From positions 8,262,485 to 8,326,484 of the forward strand of contig NW_025336479.1 of assembly GCF_004798865.1 (NCBI RefSeq): a DNA stretch of 64,000 bases, in the 5' to 3' direction. The translations under genes and the position numbers were made by a program. Shown piece after piece: positions 50,735 through 62,792 of the stretch. The notes under the pieces are model-generated. The model was not told where the DNA came from, made no database searches, and saw only the letters and a program-made list of their open reading frames with translations. Source of the stretch: Varanus komodoensis (taxonomy: Eukaryota > Chordata > Lepidosauria > Squamata > Varanidae). How positions within the stretch are numbered: the stretch's first letter is position 1; every line of letters starts with the position of its first letter.

Positions 50735-53433
50735 CTGGGCCGAGGGAGAGCAGGTGGTCAAGCAGGCCGCAGGGGTGAAGAGGAGCGTGTCTGGGGCCTC
50801 TTGCTGGTGTGCCCACTGGGCAGCTGACCAACCACAGCATTGCCTCGGCCTAGTGATGCTCAGAGGCAGGGGCAGTGTTTAGTTAGGTGTCAAAGCCTCT
50901 CACTCATCATCCGGGAAAATGCCTTTGTTTCAGATTGATGGGTGTTGTACTCCACTTCATTGCTTTCCTGTGCTGATTTTTTAATTTGTTGTATGTTTGG
51001 GCGTTATTTGCTTTACTGCACGCCAGTCTCAGAGCCATTTGCTACAGGGCAAATAATGCATTTTAGATATCGTTACTGCTACACATGGGACAGCTTGGGG
51101 AGCGCCTTTGTGACATTCCATCCAAATGTGCCTTTCTCCACCACTGCAGAGCTCTGAAAAGAATGTTTCTGCAAGTTTGAAGCATCTCAGTTTCCCATAG
51201 GATCACAGAGAAACTTGGTATCCTTTCTTGGGACAGTTCTGGATTTTTAAACTTCTTTTAATAATATGTTTTCTCCTTTTCAATATCCATGGATGGGAAA
51301 GCATCTGATTGTCCACCTGGCACTCTTAAATATGAAAAAGAGGACCTCCCATTGCTTGAAGCAAAAGGGAACAAGAAAAACACCTGGAAAGCATCCAGTT
51401 GTAGAAGCCTGCATTAGAACATCAATACAACTGAAAACACTTTGAAAGGCAAAATTAAAAAGATACGCCAATTTAGGGAGTAACAGGATTGAACATATCT
51501 GGGGGTGGAGGAGCATCTGAGACCCAGATTATTTCTAGCAGTAGTTCTTTTAGATATGAGATAATTAGTGGCAGCTACCTTGAGATCTGAGGCATCTGAT
51601 ATGGTTTTGATTCTTTTAAAATCACGACTGGGTGTGTTAAAGCAAGAGATGAGTGTCTCTGGCAAACAGAGTTCACCTGCAGTACTACTGGGTTATTCCA
51701 TATTAACTTTTTACACACAGAGGTGAGTGTGTATTGCTCTCAAAATAAAATCCAGTGGTTTTGTTGGACATGTTTAGTATTATGAGCCTTAACGGGACTG
51801 AAATAAATCTGGTTCATATCCTGGATGAGTCCTGTGGTGGAAGAGAGGCCTGGCATTTCTACAATTATGCACACTCCAATTTCTCAAGCTGTAAGAACTT
51901 CCAGGGGAGCAACAATTACCTGAGTTTGATTTCTTTTGCAACGAGGCACTATGGAACCTTAATTCATTCTTTACACCGTCTACATAAGCTTAGCCTAGAT
52001 GGCTATACACAGCTTAACGCTCCAACAGAAACCAAACTCTGCTGCTCCCACACCAGCTCTTCCAGGTCAACAGCCTGCCCTTCAAGAAGTTCAAGACCTA
52101 GGTTTGCGTTTCGCTTGCTGTGGCAGGCACAGACACAACGGGAGTCCCTCAACACAGTCAACCTCACTGCTGGCTGAGAGCCAAATGCCTGGGACCCCCA
52201 CGAGTGGGGAAGAAGCTGAGGTCAGAGCTGGCAGCACGCACGCACACACGCACACATGGCTTATCCATGGGCTACGAGCCTTGCCAACATCTGTTTTCTA
52301 TGTCTTCCTGGGCAGAAATCCAAGCTTTTAACAATATACAGCTCGATAAATCTCTCTCTGTCCATGATGTCTGGTCCTGAAGTTCTCAGACAGCAGCAGT
52401 TCCCTGTAACTCCACAGGGGCCCTTCACAGACGGTCCCCTTGCCTGTCCTGCCCCATCTCTAGGGAGACTCTTGCAACAGGGCTCATACAATGAGCCCAC
52501 CCTTGGACAAAAGCTAATGGTCCTGCGGGCTTTGAAGAGCACCTCTTGCTGAGGCAGAGGTGGGTTTTCCACAGCCACCAAGCCCCAGGACCATAGGCCG
52601 TGTTCTTGTAACCTGTGCCACCTGGGTGGCAACCCGAACATCTGCTGCATGAATGAACTACAATGGAGCCCGGCCCTCCTGTTATGCAGCCAACCACTCA
52701 GACTGCTGCTATGGAGATCCGGGAGGGGGAGCGGGAGGGGAGTAGAAGTGCCACTGGCTCAGGAGCTTAAAATGGACTCACTTGCTTCATCCTGCAAGAA
52801 GCTCAGGCATCCACAGCTTTGTCCAAAGGCAGAAACCACCCTACACTGTGGAATTGCTCCAACCCCATTCCTTCTACTGAAGACTGAAAAGGCCGCCTTC
52901 CTGCCAGAACACATGCTCTGGACACTGCTCTCTTGGTCCGGATACTGCCTGTCAAGGCTGAGCCGTAGGCAGCTGCTGGAGTGAGCCAGGGGTTGAGTCA
53001 GAGGCAAGGGAGCAAACCAGGGAGTTAGTGCTGGAAAATGCATAGAAATACAGCCAAAGCGGGGAGATGTTGCTGCGGAGGCAAGGTCCGGGCCTGAACA
53101 GGAAGCCTTTCCTAGACCCTTCCGCTGCAGGACAACCTGTGGGGCAGGCATGGTCAGTCCTGAACCTACACAGGGCCAAGCCACACACCAGCAGCATAGC
53201 TCGCAACCACATCTTCCTCCCCTCTCTGCCTCTCGCTCTTTTCTCTCTCAACTAAGCAGAGGGGCTGTGATCTGGGTTGGGACCATAGCACAGAGCTAGG
53301 AGGGCTTCGACCTTCTCGTGCCCGACCACCTTCCCCATCTGGATTCCCCCACCCCCCACCCAACATGCATCTTTTACTTTTCATTGACAAAGAGAAGTCT
53401 ATTTGTTTCAAGGCCCATTTTCTGGAGATGAAA

Positions 53434-53435
<2 letters not shown>

Positions 53436-53480
<45 letters not shown>

Positions 53481-53525
53481 ATTTCTATGCCGCCCCTTGC
53501 CAAAGCCTCGGGGCGGCTTACAAAT
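53436..53525 (-). mobile_element. Very short 3' end of the same L2/CR1-type LINE
   Basis: The last 55 bp of the LINE (ttgtaagccgccccgaggct, then ttggcaaggggcggcatag) is followed by a 44-bp (AAT)n tail, read on the minus strand. It differs from the copy at 32.6 kb by only a few bases in the shared block. Severe 5' truncation at insertion is typical for this LINE. The long pure tail suggests replication slippage after insertion. Confidence 0.82.
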
Positions 53526-56143
53526 TACAAGCACGGCATGCTCAAGATTGCAGCAGAACGAGAAAGGTTCAAGGACCCCCACCTTTCCAACAAGAAAATA
53601 ATGCCCGGCAAGGAACAGGGCACCTTAAACACACACCGACCCAGAGGAACGGGGCCCTTGGAGGGGGGTATGACCCACCTGCACATGCGGCATTCACAAA
53701 GGGCTTTGGGGGCAGCTTCGTATGTTCCCATACTTGAGCACAGCCAGTCACGTGTTCTGTGCATGGTAGGACATGGGGCTGTAGGGAGGCTACAGGTGGG
53801 CTTGGGAACATGGTGGGACACACAGCAGCTTGCAGAGGTTGCCATTGCTAAAACACAGGCATGGTGGGTTTGGACAGCTATTCAGAACTGCTGCCTGGAG
53901 AGGGAGGGTGGGGAGAGAGACAGATCGCTTATTTTAGAGGGGTCTTAGAGGACTCAGGCTCCAAAATGCCAGTTTCCTTCGAAAGCCATCTAAAGAGCAT
54001 TACCTATCTCCAAGCAAACCAGATGTGGATCGGATGACACCTTCTCTGGGGCACTAGAACAGAACTGAGATTAATACCTGGAAGTCTCAGAAACAAATGG
54101 GAGCATGGGGGACCCTATTCTGTAGTCACCTTTGTTACCAAAACTCTCTGCTACATCAAATTAAAATACCACCAGCAAGCTTAGTTAAAACACACAACTA
54201 GCTTATTTCTGGTTATGTGCCTTGAAGCTTGGCTGAAAACGAAACACAGTTTTTCTGTTGTGAAGGTGTGTTTGTGCATGTGGGGGCTTTAGCAACCAGT
54301 AGTGCCGTAGTAGTTGGCCATTTCTCTGAGACAGCCCTATATCCTGTCCAACATATGCAAAGAAAGAATGAAATCAATTCTGTTTGCAAGGACAGTAGCT
54401 GCTTTAAACGAAGGAACTTAAGCTAATATTGCCAGATTAGCAGTTTGGATTCCTGAGCAGAGCCCAGAGTCTTCAAATTCTCATGTTTCGTGCCTGCAAA
54501 GACATAGTTAGTGGCAACCTGAGAGAGGTCATTTCTAGGGCCACTTCCAGGCTGGGAAATGTCCTTTCTGCAGTCCCTCCACCAGAATTAAGGACCACGC
54601 TATTCAAGATGGCCTGTGCCCTATAAACTACTCTGTTGATCGGATGCTGTTTTTATTTTTTTTATTTTAACTAGTTCTGTAACTGTTGTGCTTTCACTGT
54701 ATTTGAATGCACTGTGTTATTGCCTTAATCAATCTGAATGGTACAGGATGCTACCCTGAGTGTCATTTTGAAGTCGTGCACAAAGCAAACCACTGAAACA
54801 CCTAAGTGAATGTTTTGCTGAGGACTCGCATCCAAAGGGGCTGGTTTTGAGCATCAGCCTCTCCCTGCCCTAGTCATTCCTCTTTCTCCTGCAGAGATAC
54901 TCTGCGCCACTTTGCCTGAAGAACAAACCAGAAAGTAGCCCTTGGCCTTTCCCACTGCCCAGCAGGCAAAGAGCTGCTCACAGCCCACCAAGCTGAGAGA
55001 GAAGGTAAGGACCCTTTGCTGCAGACACTCCTGATGTTGAGCGTTGCAGCTGGTGGAACTCATCAGCCCATTTGTCAGAAGGAAACATCCTTTCCCACGT
55101 TCGGTTATTTATTTATTTATTTTTTAAGCACAGTTACAACCTTGTCTGCATTTATGACTGGAAATCAGCCCTGGACTCGCCCGGCTAACAATGGATACCT
55201 TGAGCTGCAGCTGGTGGAGTAGGATGCAGTCCTAGGTATACTTAGCCAGCATGGCTGACTGGCCGTTTTAGGAGCATTTGTTTTTTCTGGTCTAAATATG
55301 AATAGGGGGTGCTCCCTAAGTTACGTACGGCCACATGGCATGGTTTTGGTTTCTAGACTGGACACTAATAACTGGGACAAACCAGAAGGCATTTTGCACC
55401 TCACGCTTGAAGCAGGAGACCGAGTGCAGCGGGGTGGAAGACTGAACCGAGTCTGTCCCTGGCTGCTTGGAGATTCACAGCCAAGAAATACTTCCCACTG
55501 AGCCAGGGTCCAGTTTGAAGGCTATTGAGGCTCTCCGCATGGTGCTCCTCCGTGAGCTTAGCTCGGGTTGCCAGGAAGGCAACAAAGCAAGCAGCAGTGA
55601 GGAATGGACTTGTGGCAGCCTGTAGAGCAACTCTCCAAAGAGAAACTCGGCGCCATAAATGAATGAATAAGTGAATTGAGGTTGGTGCTGGCACTGATAG
55701 GCATTTGCCGTCCCATGCTGGATGCTCTAATCCTCATCCCATGCGTTCAGGATTAACTTTCAGTGCACACTGTGAGATAGCTGGGAAACATACATATATA
55801 CATACAAACACCAAGAGGCTTCAATAACCTTTAGTTTAGCTCATGCTATTTATTCTAACATCTGATGGTTGTTTATGGGAAGGAAAAGCAAAGGAAGGGC
55901 ATTTGTATACAAATATGCATTCTGTCCAGGGTAGATTTTGCTTCCACATTACAAATCCAGCAGAGGCAAAATGAAGGGTATGCATGAAGCTACATGAAAA
56001 TGTCCCTCCGCTTCGGGTTCAAACAAAACAGTTCTTCAATCGCCTCCAAGCAATTGGTCTGTTGCAGCAAAAACAACAAAGAATCTTGTGGCACCTTAAA
56101 AATGAATGTATTTATTGCTGCATGAGGGAAGCTTAGGCACAGG

Positions 56144-56392
56144 ATTTATTTATTTTTATTTATTTATATTGTGATTTATATCCTGCCTTTTTCCTACAAA
56201 GGGCTCAAGGCAGCTTACATCATCTCTCCCCCTCCATCTTATCCCACAACAACCCTGTGAGGTAGGTTGGGCTGAGAGTCTGTGACTGGCCCAAAGTCAC
56301 CCAGTTGGCTCCATAGCTGAGCGGGGACTAGAACCCAGATCGTCTGACTCCCAGTCCCATGCTCTTAACCACTACACCACACTGGCTCTCCA
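56144..56392 (-). mobile_element. tRNA-derived SINE (best-preserved copy)
   Basis: On the minus strand it starts gagagccagtgtggtgtagt, then ggttaagagcatgggactgg, with an A box (gtgtagtggttaagagc) and a B box (gggttctagtcc), so the head is tRNA-like. The body has gtgactttgggccagtcaca and cctacctcacagggttgttg. The 3' end (aggcaggatataaatcacaa) runs into aataaata repeats shared with LINE tails. This is the reference copy for the older copies in the window. It is full length at about 250 bp. Confidence 0.9.
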
Positions 56393-56812
56393 GTGGGAAG
56401 GATGCCACAGGTCTCTGCTGTTTCGTCTCTCAGTGTGAACACATGTCTTTGCACCCATGACTGTAGACCTGATGCTAATTCCTGTTAATCTCTAGCATTT
56501 ACACATGGCTGCTGTATAATCTCAGGTATCTTTCCCACCTCCTCTAATACATTTGTTCAAAAAAATCATGATCATAAAGTATATTTGAGCATATATGGGT
56601 GTGATTGTGCAAATCCAGCATGCAGTAAGAAAAAAGCATGGACAGGGAAGCCGGGAAGAGGACTGATGTGTGTGTTTGGGAAATGAGCCACAGGGAAATG
56701 AGTATCCAAACAGCATCCCTTCCTGCAGTAGACGAGGTTCCATTGGGAGCAGGAAGCTGGGAAATGACTGGTGATGACAGGAGAGAACCAGACCAGGATC
56801 GGGGTACCTTAC

Positions 56813-56921
56813 CTTTCAGTGAGCTGAGGCAAGGGTATGCCATGGTTCTTTGCACCCGTGTCAAAAGATTGAAGATATCCCTCTGGGAAGGCTCTAGGAG
56901 ATCCTTCAAGAAAATATCCAT
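56813..56921 (-). CDS. Probable first coding exon of the unidentified gene
   Basis: The ATG at 56921-56919 sits in ACAATGG, with A at -3 and G at +4, a good vertebrate context. The 36 codons read MDIFLKDLLEPSQRD, then IFNLLTRVQRTMAY and PCLSSLK, an amphipathic, leucine-rich N-terminus without a signal peptide. It ends at CTGAAAG|GTAAGG, a strong donor, after 109 nt, leaving phase 1. A GC box lies 36 nt upstream of the ATG within a small CpG cluster. A possible acceptor (ctgtataccag) 22 nt before the ATG means it could also be an internal or second exon; the frame stays open to that point. A second frame is open here too, but its translation is less protein-like. Confidence 0.58.
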
Positions 56922-56949
56922 TGTCAGTTTCAGTGCTACACACTGGTAT

Positions 56950-57115
56950 ACAGCAAGGGCGGGGCATTTCCCTCTTCAGAGGCGAGCCGCCGCTCGGGAG
57001 AAGAGTCGCGTGTGCCTGCCAGTAAACAGTGTTGCTATAGAGCTGCTGTGCTGCGAATGGGCACATCAGAAAAGCTCCGACGGCTCAGTGCGAGGGCCAC
57101 AGACTATCCGGGTCA
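56950..57115 (-). promoter_or_regulatory. CpG cluster with GC box, candidate promoter
   Basis: The segment has about a dozen CpGs in roughly 150 bp of moderately GC-rich DNA (gaggcgagccgccgctcggg, agtcgcgtg, tccgacggc), in contrast to the CpG-poor surroundings. A perfect Sp1-type GC box (GGGCGGGGC on the plus strand) lies at 56957-56965, just upstream of the first coding ATG read on the minus strand. There is no clear TATA box. This is what a TATA-less housekeeping or germline promoter looks like; promoter activity is inference. Confidence 0.45.
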
Positions 57116-58187
57116 AAAGGAGCTTTCTGTTTACCTCTGAGACCCTGCAAAGGATAGCCTGCCACACACCAGGCAGGTGAGCCTGCTTCCTGTTACAGCT
57201 GCAGCCCGTGCCACTTGCAAGAACTCTAGCTCCAGAACGCCTTAACCCCGCCAGAACAATTTACCCAGCGGTCCTTCTGGAGCTGCTGCAGGAATCCTTA
57301 CCAGGCCAGCTTTAAACTGACTGTACTTTAGGTTCCCCCAAAAACAGATTCTTTTGTTTTTCTTTTAGTTTGGTCATAGTATCAGCTAATAGAGCCATGT
57401 ATTTTTTTTAAAGATTATTCTAACTTGTTCTTCATGGGGCTGCCTTTAAATTCTGCATGGAATCACCCCTTCATCCAGAATGTAGCAGCTAAACTACTGC
57501 TGGGGAGGAGAGGTGTTCCAAGTTTCCACCTGGGCTTGATATTTTGATCGATACATTAAAAAATGTGTTATTGTGTGTGTTTTAATGAAGGCAGGATATA
57601 AACATCTCAATAAATGAATCAATGAAAAGATACTACTTTGTGAAGGAAAACAAAAAATGAAAACAAAAAGCTGTACATCAGACCAATTCAAATGGTTCCC
57701 AAATCTTCACTGAGACTCTAAAAGCTCCTGTCAATTGTACAGTCATTTAATCACTTGTGTATTACCTTATACTTAATGTCAATTTGTTCAGCCTGCTAAT
57801 TTCACTAGCCATTTTCTAATCGAAGTCAGCAGGGATCCTGCATGACTCATCTGTTTTATGACTACCCCTTCTATGAACAGTCTTCAAGAGGCCATTTCCA
57901 CTGGGCATTTTTATCAGCATTGCAATGCATGACTCACCGGCGTGGCGCAGGGACACCCACTCCGGCCCATCTTTTGCCAATAGAACCCAGATTTCTTCAG
58001 ATCAGTTCTATAACAGCAGTTTTGTGTGTTGTGTCTGGGTGTGTGCATATCCGTGTACTCTAAGCTTGCAGCACTCTTGTGGAGCCAGGGTGGAGTGTGG
58101 GGAGGCTTCAGTGGGTTGTAGGGCTGAGGGGTACAGGGGAGAGCCACCTTTAGACCTTTTCTTCAGCTGCTCCCCCTCCCCCAATGG

Positions 58188-58189
<2 letters not shown>

Positions 58190-58226
<37 letters not shown>
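58190..58226 (+). repeat. (CT)n microsatellite
   Basis: About 18 CT units, uninterrupted. Confidence 0.95.
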
Positions 58227-58231
<5 letters not shown>

Positions 58232-58609
58232 GAAAATGCACCCTCCCTTCCCCTCCCCATTGAGAAAATAGACTTCAAGCCTTCCCCATTGTCCACTTTG
58301 TCCTCTTGCCCAAGGAACCACTAGCTTAAATGAATGACTTTGCAGAAGTAAGGCACTTATCTTCAGTGCCCTGACATGTCAGTCACCCCAATTTCGATGA
58401 AGCTACGCCATGGAAAGGTCAGCACAGGTGGGGCTATACCTGCACAGGTGGGGGGAAAGGGGTGCTGCTGGGCTCATGGGTCTACCTTTTCAGAGCCTTC
58501 CCCCATAAATGGAAAGGGCTCCTGTGCAGATCTCCCCCAAATGGCGAAGCAAATCCAGCGAATGACCACGGAGGGGAAGTGAAGCAGGGCGGCCGAGCTG
58601 CGCTCTGAC

Positions 58610-58944
58610 CTAGATGAGGCACTGGACTCTCCGTATAGTGCCTGTGTAAGTAATTTCCCTCGCGTAGTCAGGAAGGCTACATTTAGAGTTATTGCATGGA
58701 CTGCATCGACGCAGCCTTTCATGTATAATTTCTCCTCAGCTAGGAATGCTACACCATCTTGTGAGCACTTAAGGTCAGAGGCAGGGCTGCCTGCATGCTG
58801 CTCCCACTCGCCCTCTGCACTCCGAAAAAGCTGCACTATGCAGTCACAGTAATTCCTTGGGATAAGGATGTATGAGGTACCTGGCACTAAGAACGCCCTT
58901 TCTTTCCCGATCACCAGGAGCCCGCAAATGAAGCGATGCGGAAT
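58610..58944 (-). CDS. Open protein-like block, possible exon of an unidentified gene
   Basis: From 58944 the minus strand is open to a possible donor at CATCTAG|GTCAGA (58610). The translation is compact and strand-rich: ERAFLVPGTSYILIPR, then SDLKCSQDGVAFLAEEKLYM, then AITLNVAFLTTRGKLL. The short repeated beta-strand and turn pattern looks like blades of a beta-propeller, and the GVAFLAEEKLY phrase resembles propeller ectodomains such as those of CatSper accessory subunits. That comparison is from memory and unproven. No good acceptor is visible: the ctttcttcag at about 58963 leads into an in-frame TGA at 58947-58945. It could be a real exon with an unusual boundary or an exon remnant. It leaves phase 2, which does not match the exon at 56921 directly. 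Confidence 0.38.
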
Positions 58945-59594
58945 TCAAACCCGTCCTGAAGAAACTCCCTGGGGTGATTGCACTGCTTGGTGGTGAAACC
59001 CAACACTGGAGTGAGTCGTTCTCTCGTGCAACTGTTCTCTTTTGGCTCTGTTCCTCGAAGTTCCTCCCATGGGGGTGGCCTTTGATATCTATCTAGCATG
59101 GCATAGCAGGGTATGGCTAGGAGCTAGGATTGTGACACAGGTGACACAATAATCCAGTTATTATTATCCCATTATTGCAGAGTTGCATCCTGCAGCCCTC
59201 CTAGCTAGGTTGTCGTCGAGCCTTGCTAGAATTAAAATATTAAAACTGAGAACCTGTAATCTGCTTCTAGGCATGTGCAGGGTGGAGACATGGGTCACTT
59301 GGGCAGGACTGAGCCCAAGTGGGAATTAAATTAGGCTTTCTAAAGATGGCCCTGCAGGGAAGCTTCCTGTGGTGTAATTAACATACCACATGAAAAGCAA
59401 TACTTGGACTATTATATCTTGCTCATAAAATATGTAGAACACCACATGAAGTCAGTGTCCACCACCCTCCATGATGGACTAATTCATGGAGGTGATGGCC
59501 ACTTCCTGAAATGTCCATTTCCTACCATCTGAACTATTAAAGATCATCCCTGTTGTTTAGCGGCTTGTGGGAGAACCAGCACTACAACTCCAGT

Positions 59595-60035
59595 GAAAAC
59601 AAAGCTATCAGCCCATGGCGTTCGCCTTTTTCCCTACATGCCCTCCCGCCCCCTGAGATCGGCAGCAGAGGCCCTCCTCCGGGAACCCTCTTTGAAAGAG
59701 GTCAGGAGACAGAGTACCCGGAGGAGGGCCTTCTCTGCGGTGGCACCCCGACTATGGAATGTGCTCCCTAGAGAGGTCCGCCTGGTGCTGTCATTATATG
59801 CTTTTCAGCACCAGGACAAGACCTTTTTATTTAACCAATATTTTAAAGTTAATTAATTTCAATGGTATATTTATTTATTTAATTCGTTTTAACCTTGTTA
59901 TTTTCTACTCAGTCATGGTGTAGCCAATTTATTTATTTGTTTAGGATTGGTGGGGTTTTAATGTTTGTGAACTACCCAGAGAGCCCTCTGGGCTATTGGG
60001 GTAGTACATAAATGCAGTCAAGCAAGCAAGCAAAG
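59595..60035 (+). mobile_element. L2/CR1-type LINE 3' end with AAGC tail
   Basis: The plus strand reads RSAAEALLREPSLKEVRRQS, TRRRAFSAVAPRLWNVLPRE, then VRLVLSLYAFQHQDKTFLF, NQYFKVN and a stop: the C-terminal signature of L2/CR1-group ORF2. The 3' UTR ends gtgaactacccagagagccc, then a 'ggg.ctat.ggggtagtaca' block and a short (CAAG)n tail rather than poly(A), as usual for this group. It is 5'-truncated. The last ORF2 segment is still open, so divergence is moderate. Confidence 0.85.
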
Positions 60036-60272
60036 AATGGCTGGAAGACCCCACAAAGGAAGAAAGGCCTCACTAGAAGCTATTAAATTATGACGTATTG
60101 CCAAATGATTTGTGACAAAGGACAGGAGAGGAGAGAAATCTAGAGACATTCTGCTTAAATGGAGTGCCGATAGATAGGTAGGTAGATAGATGCGGGGGGT
60201 GGGGGGAAGAGTGAGTGAGAGACTACTATTTTACCAATTATCTATTTAGGGAAAATCTACAAGGTACTGTAA

Positions 60273-60296
60273 ATCTCTCTCTCTCTCTCTCTCTCA
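60273..60296 (+). repeat. (CT)n microsatellite
   Basis: Twelve CT units; a short interrupted AGAT/AGGT run lies about 90 bp upstream at 60172-60190. Confidence 0.9.
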
Positions 60297-60361
60297 ATCC
60301 TGGAGAGTTTTTTGAAAGGAAGGTAGGAAACTGAGTTTAGCATGTGATTTTCAGCACTGTC

Positions 60362-60538
60362 CAGGGCCGTCTTAACAGCATGATGGGCCCTGGGCAAAGC
60401 GGTGTACTGGGGCCCCTACGACAACGACAACTACTGTTAATTTTGGAAGTTTTCCTATTTTCCAAGGGTTAACATACACAGATTAGTATGGGGCCCACAG
60501 GCAAGTGCCCATCAGGCCCACGCGTTAAGACAGCCCTG
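60362..60538. mobile_element. hAT-like MITE with 15-bp TIRs and 8-bp duplication
   Basis: The left end is CAGGGCCGTCTTAAC and the right end, reverse-complemented, is CAGGGCTGTCTTAAC (14/15). The flanks are gcactgtc (60354-60361) and ccactgtc (60539-60546), an 8-bp target duplication with one mismatch, as expected for hAT. The 177-bp interior has no coding capacity. Non-autonomous copy. Confidence 0.85.
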
Positions 60539-62792
60539 CCACTGTCAGTCAACTACAAATCCCAGGATCCTTTAGAAAAAGCCACTACAATGAAACCTTA
60601 AAATAACCTATGTAAGTGTGTAGTCTAGGCACAAACTTGGGCTACAGGTGCATCATCCTGTCTGAGAGCAATTTGTACCACTCTGGGCTATGGTGTCAAA
60701 ACTTCCAATAGACTGAGCAAGCAGGCAACAGCTATATAGAAGAACTGCTGCCTGTGGAATTCCTATTCCAAAGAACAGATGAGCTTGAAAACAAAGGAAC
60801 AAAACTGGAAATACGCAACGCTATCCCCATTTCACAGATGGGGATTGTAGGAGAAATCACCGAGATGAAATCACCCAGGGTAATTGCAGTATAGCCTAGT
60901 TTGTCCCCATCTCTTGAGTCCTAGGAAGGATTTTAATCCCAAGCCTGTGGCTTACTGCTTGATACCAAGGAACCACATGAGCTGATTTTGTTTTGTTAAA
61001 ACAATGGAAACTAGGGGTACGATATTTTAATTTGGAAAACATGGATACTGCAGTTAAGATTCAAGGATCTGGTATGGCCCAGGACCTTCTCCTCTCCTTC
61101 TGTGCTGCTGCTCAGCCCACTCAGTGGGTTTGGACTTGATGATACAAAACACAGATGCTGGGAAGCCAGGGGTCAGTCCAGGAGCTGCAGGTGGTAAGGC
61201 AGATGATGCTAGCGGGGGGGGGGGGGGGGGAGCCCAGGAAGAGCAACAGGCTCAGGAGAGCCAGAACAGCCAAGTGAGGAGGTATTTATTTTCCCCAGGG
61301 TGAGGGTGAGGGTTGGGGAGGAGCTGAAGGGAGGAGTCCTAGACAGCAGGGCTTAACACCCCTGCAATATGGGATGGGGTAAGCAAGGAGGCCGAATCTG
61401 ACTGGTGACAGTATTACCTTTGGGAGAAATCTCATGAAGAAGGGTCCACAGGCATGGTAGCTCTGGTGCTACTCAGAAGCAAGGAGTCTGATCCTGAGGA
61501 TTAAAATCAGAGCAAGACCTAGAGGTGCATACCCCCAGAGAAGTTTTATATCTTATTTTCTGATAGCCGAGGCTAATGAAAAACTGTATCCTCAGTATAC
61601 TGACTGCAAATCACCTCCTTTGTTCAGCTGATAGGTTTACCTTGGTTTGGGGACCTCCTGGAGGAGATGGGGTGAAAAGAGCTCCCACCCCAGTCAGTGG
61701 CAGGACTCTCACTTCACAGCATCCCTAATACGCCTGTGCCTTTGCTGCTATTACGGTTCCTGCTTGAGCTCCCATCGGGCTGGGTGTTGTCAAACTCTTG
61801 TTTCCGTAAAAGACATTTCTGTTAATGTTCCTGCCAGGTTGGAAGCAACCTGAGAGAACAGAAATTATTTCCTAATAGAAATACTGGAATAATTATTGTG
61901 GGGGAGGTTTCCCTGAAGGCAGATCAGGCTGTCAAACCAAAACAACTGTGTACTTTTGGCATCTTCAGGAAGAAGAAAAAACCCAGATGCCTCTTCGGGA
62001 TGCAGATTAAGTCATCTTCTTGGCAGGATCATTACTCACACAGGAACAGTGTATGTAATCCTGCACAGCTTACTACGGGAGTTACAAGCAGTTGGCAGGG
62101 AGCTCACAAGGGATGAGACAGAGGAAGAAATGCAAAAGGCCAGGGCGGGTGAGTCTCTCCAGTGCAGGGTGCCATTGCTTTGAAATCCAGGGCTCTGAGT
62201 CAACCCTCTGCATGTCAGGGGCCCACTGAATGGTACCATTTCGAGTGGGGGAACAATGGGCTATTTCTTCTCATCCCCCTTCTTCTTTCCATGCTGCATC
62301 CTGGACATCCGGGCACAGACTTTGCCACTTTCCCTGGCCTTGCTGCAGGTCAAGTTCTACTGCTGCTGCTCTTTTCACCCCTCTTCTCCATGTGGTGAGA
62401 CGATCGAGGGTCCAGTGGTTACTCAGGTTTATTTTCTCTTTGGAAATCATAGGAAATGTGTGGCATTTGAGCTTCATAAATATACAGATTTAGCATCAGT
62501 GTCGCTCCAGGAAACAACCAACCCCATGGCCTACTTAAGACAAGCTTCAGAGAGGGGCATCCAGAACCCCAAATGCTGTTAGCCCAAACTGAATTTTTGG
62601 GGCCCATGGATTTATCCTGCACTTTGCTTCCTTGACTCAAGCTGTAAAATTTTGATTGCTTCTTTTTAACACACAGACCTAAATTACACCATCCTTAGAT
62701 ACTCGTAAGTGTGAAGAAAGAAAGGCATGCCCCCTTCAGGACTCTCCAGGTATTTCCTATCCAGAACACGACAGTGTGCTTCTGTATCAAAA

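Noticed and set aside
52261-52650. Minus-strand frame containing DRERFIELYIVKSLDF
   Set aside because: Locally protein-like, but the edges have no acceptor or donor in a usable phase.
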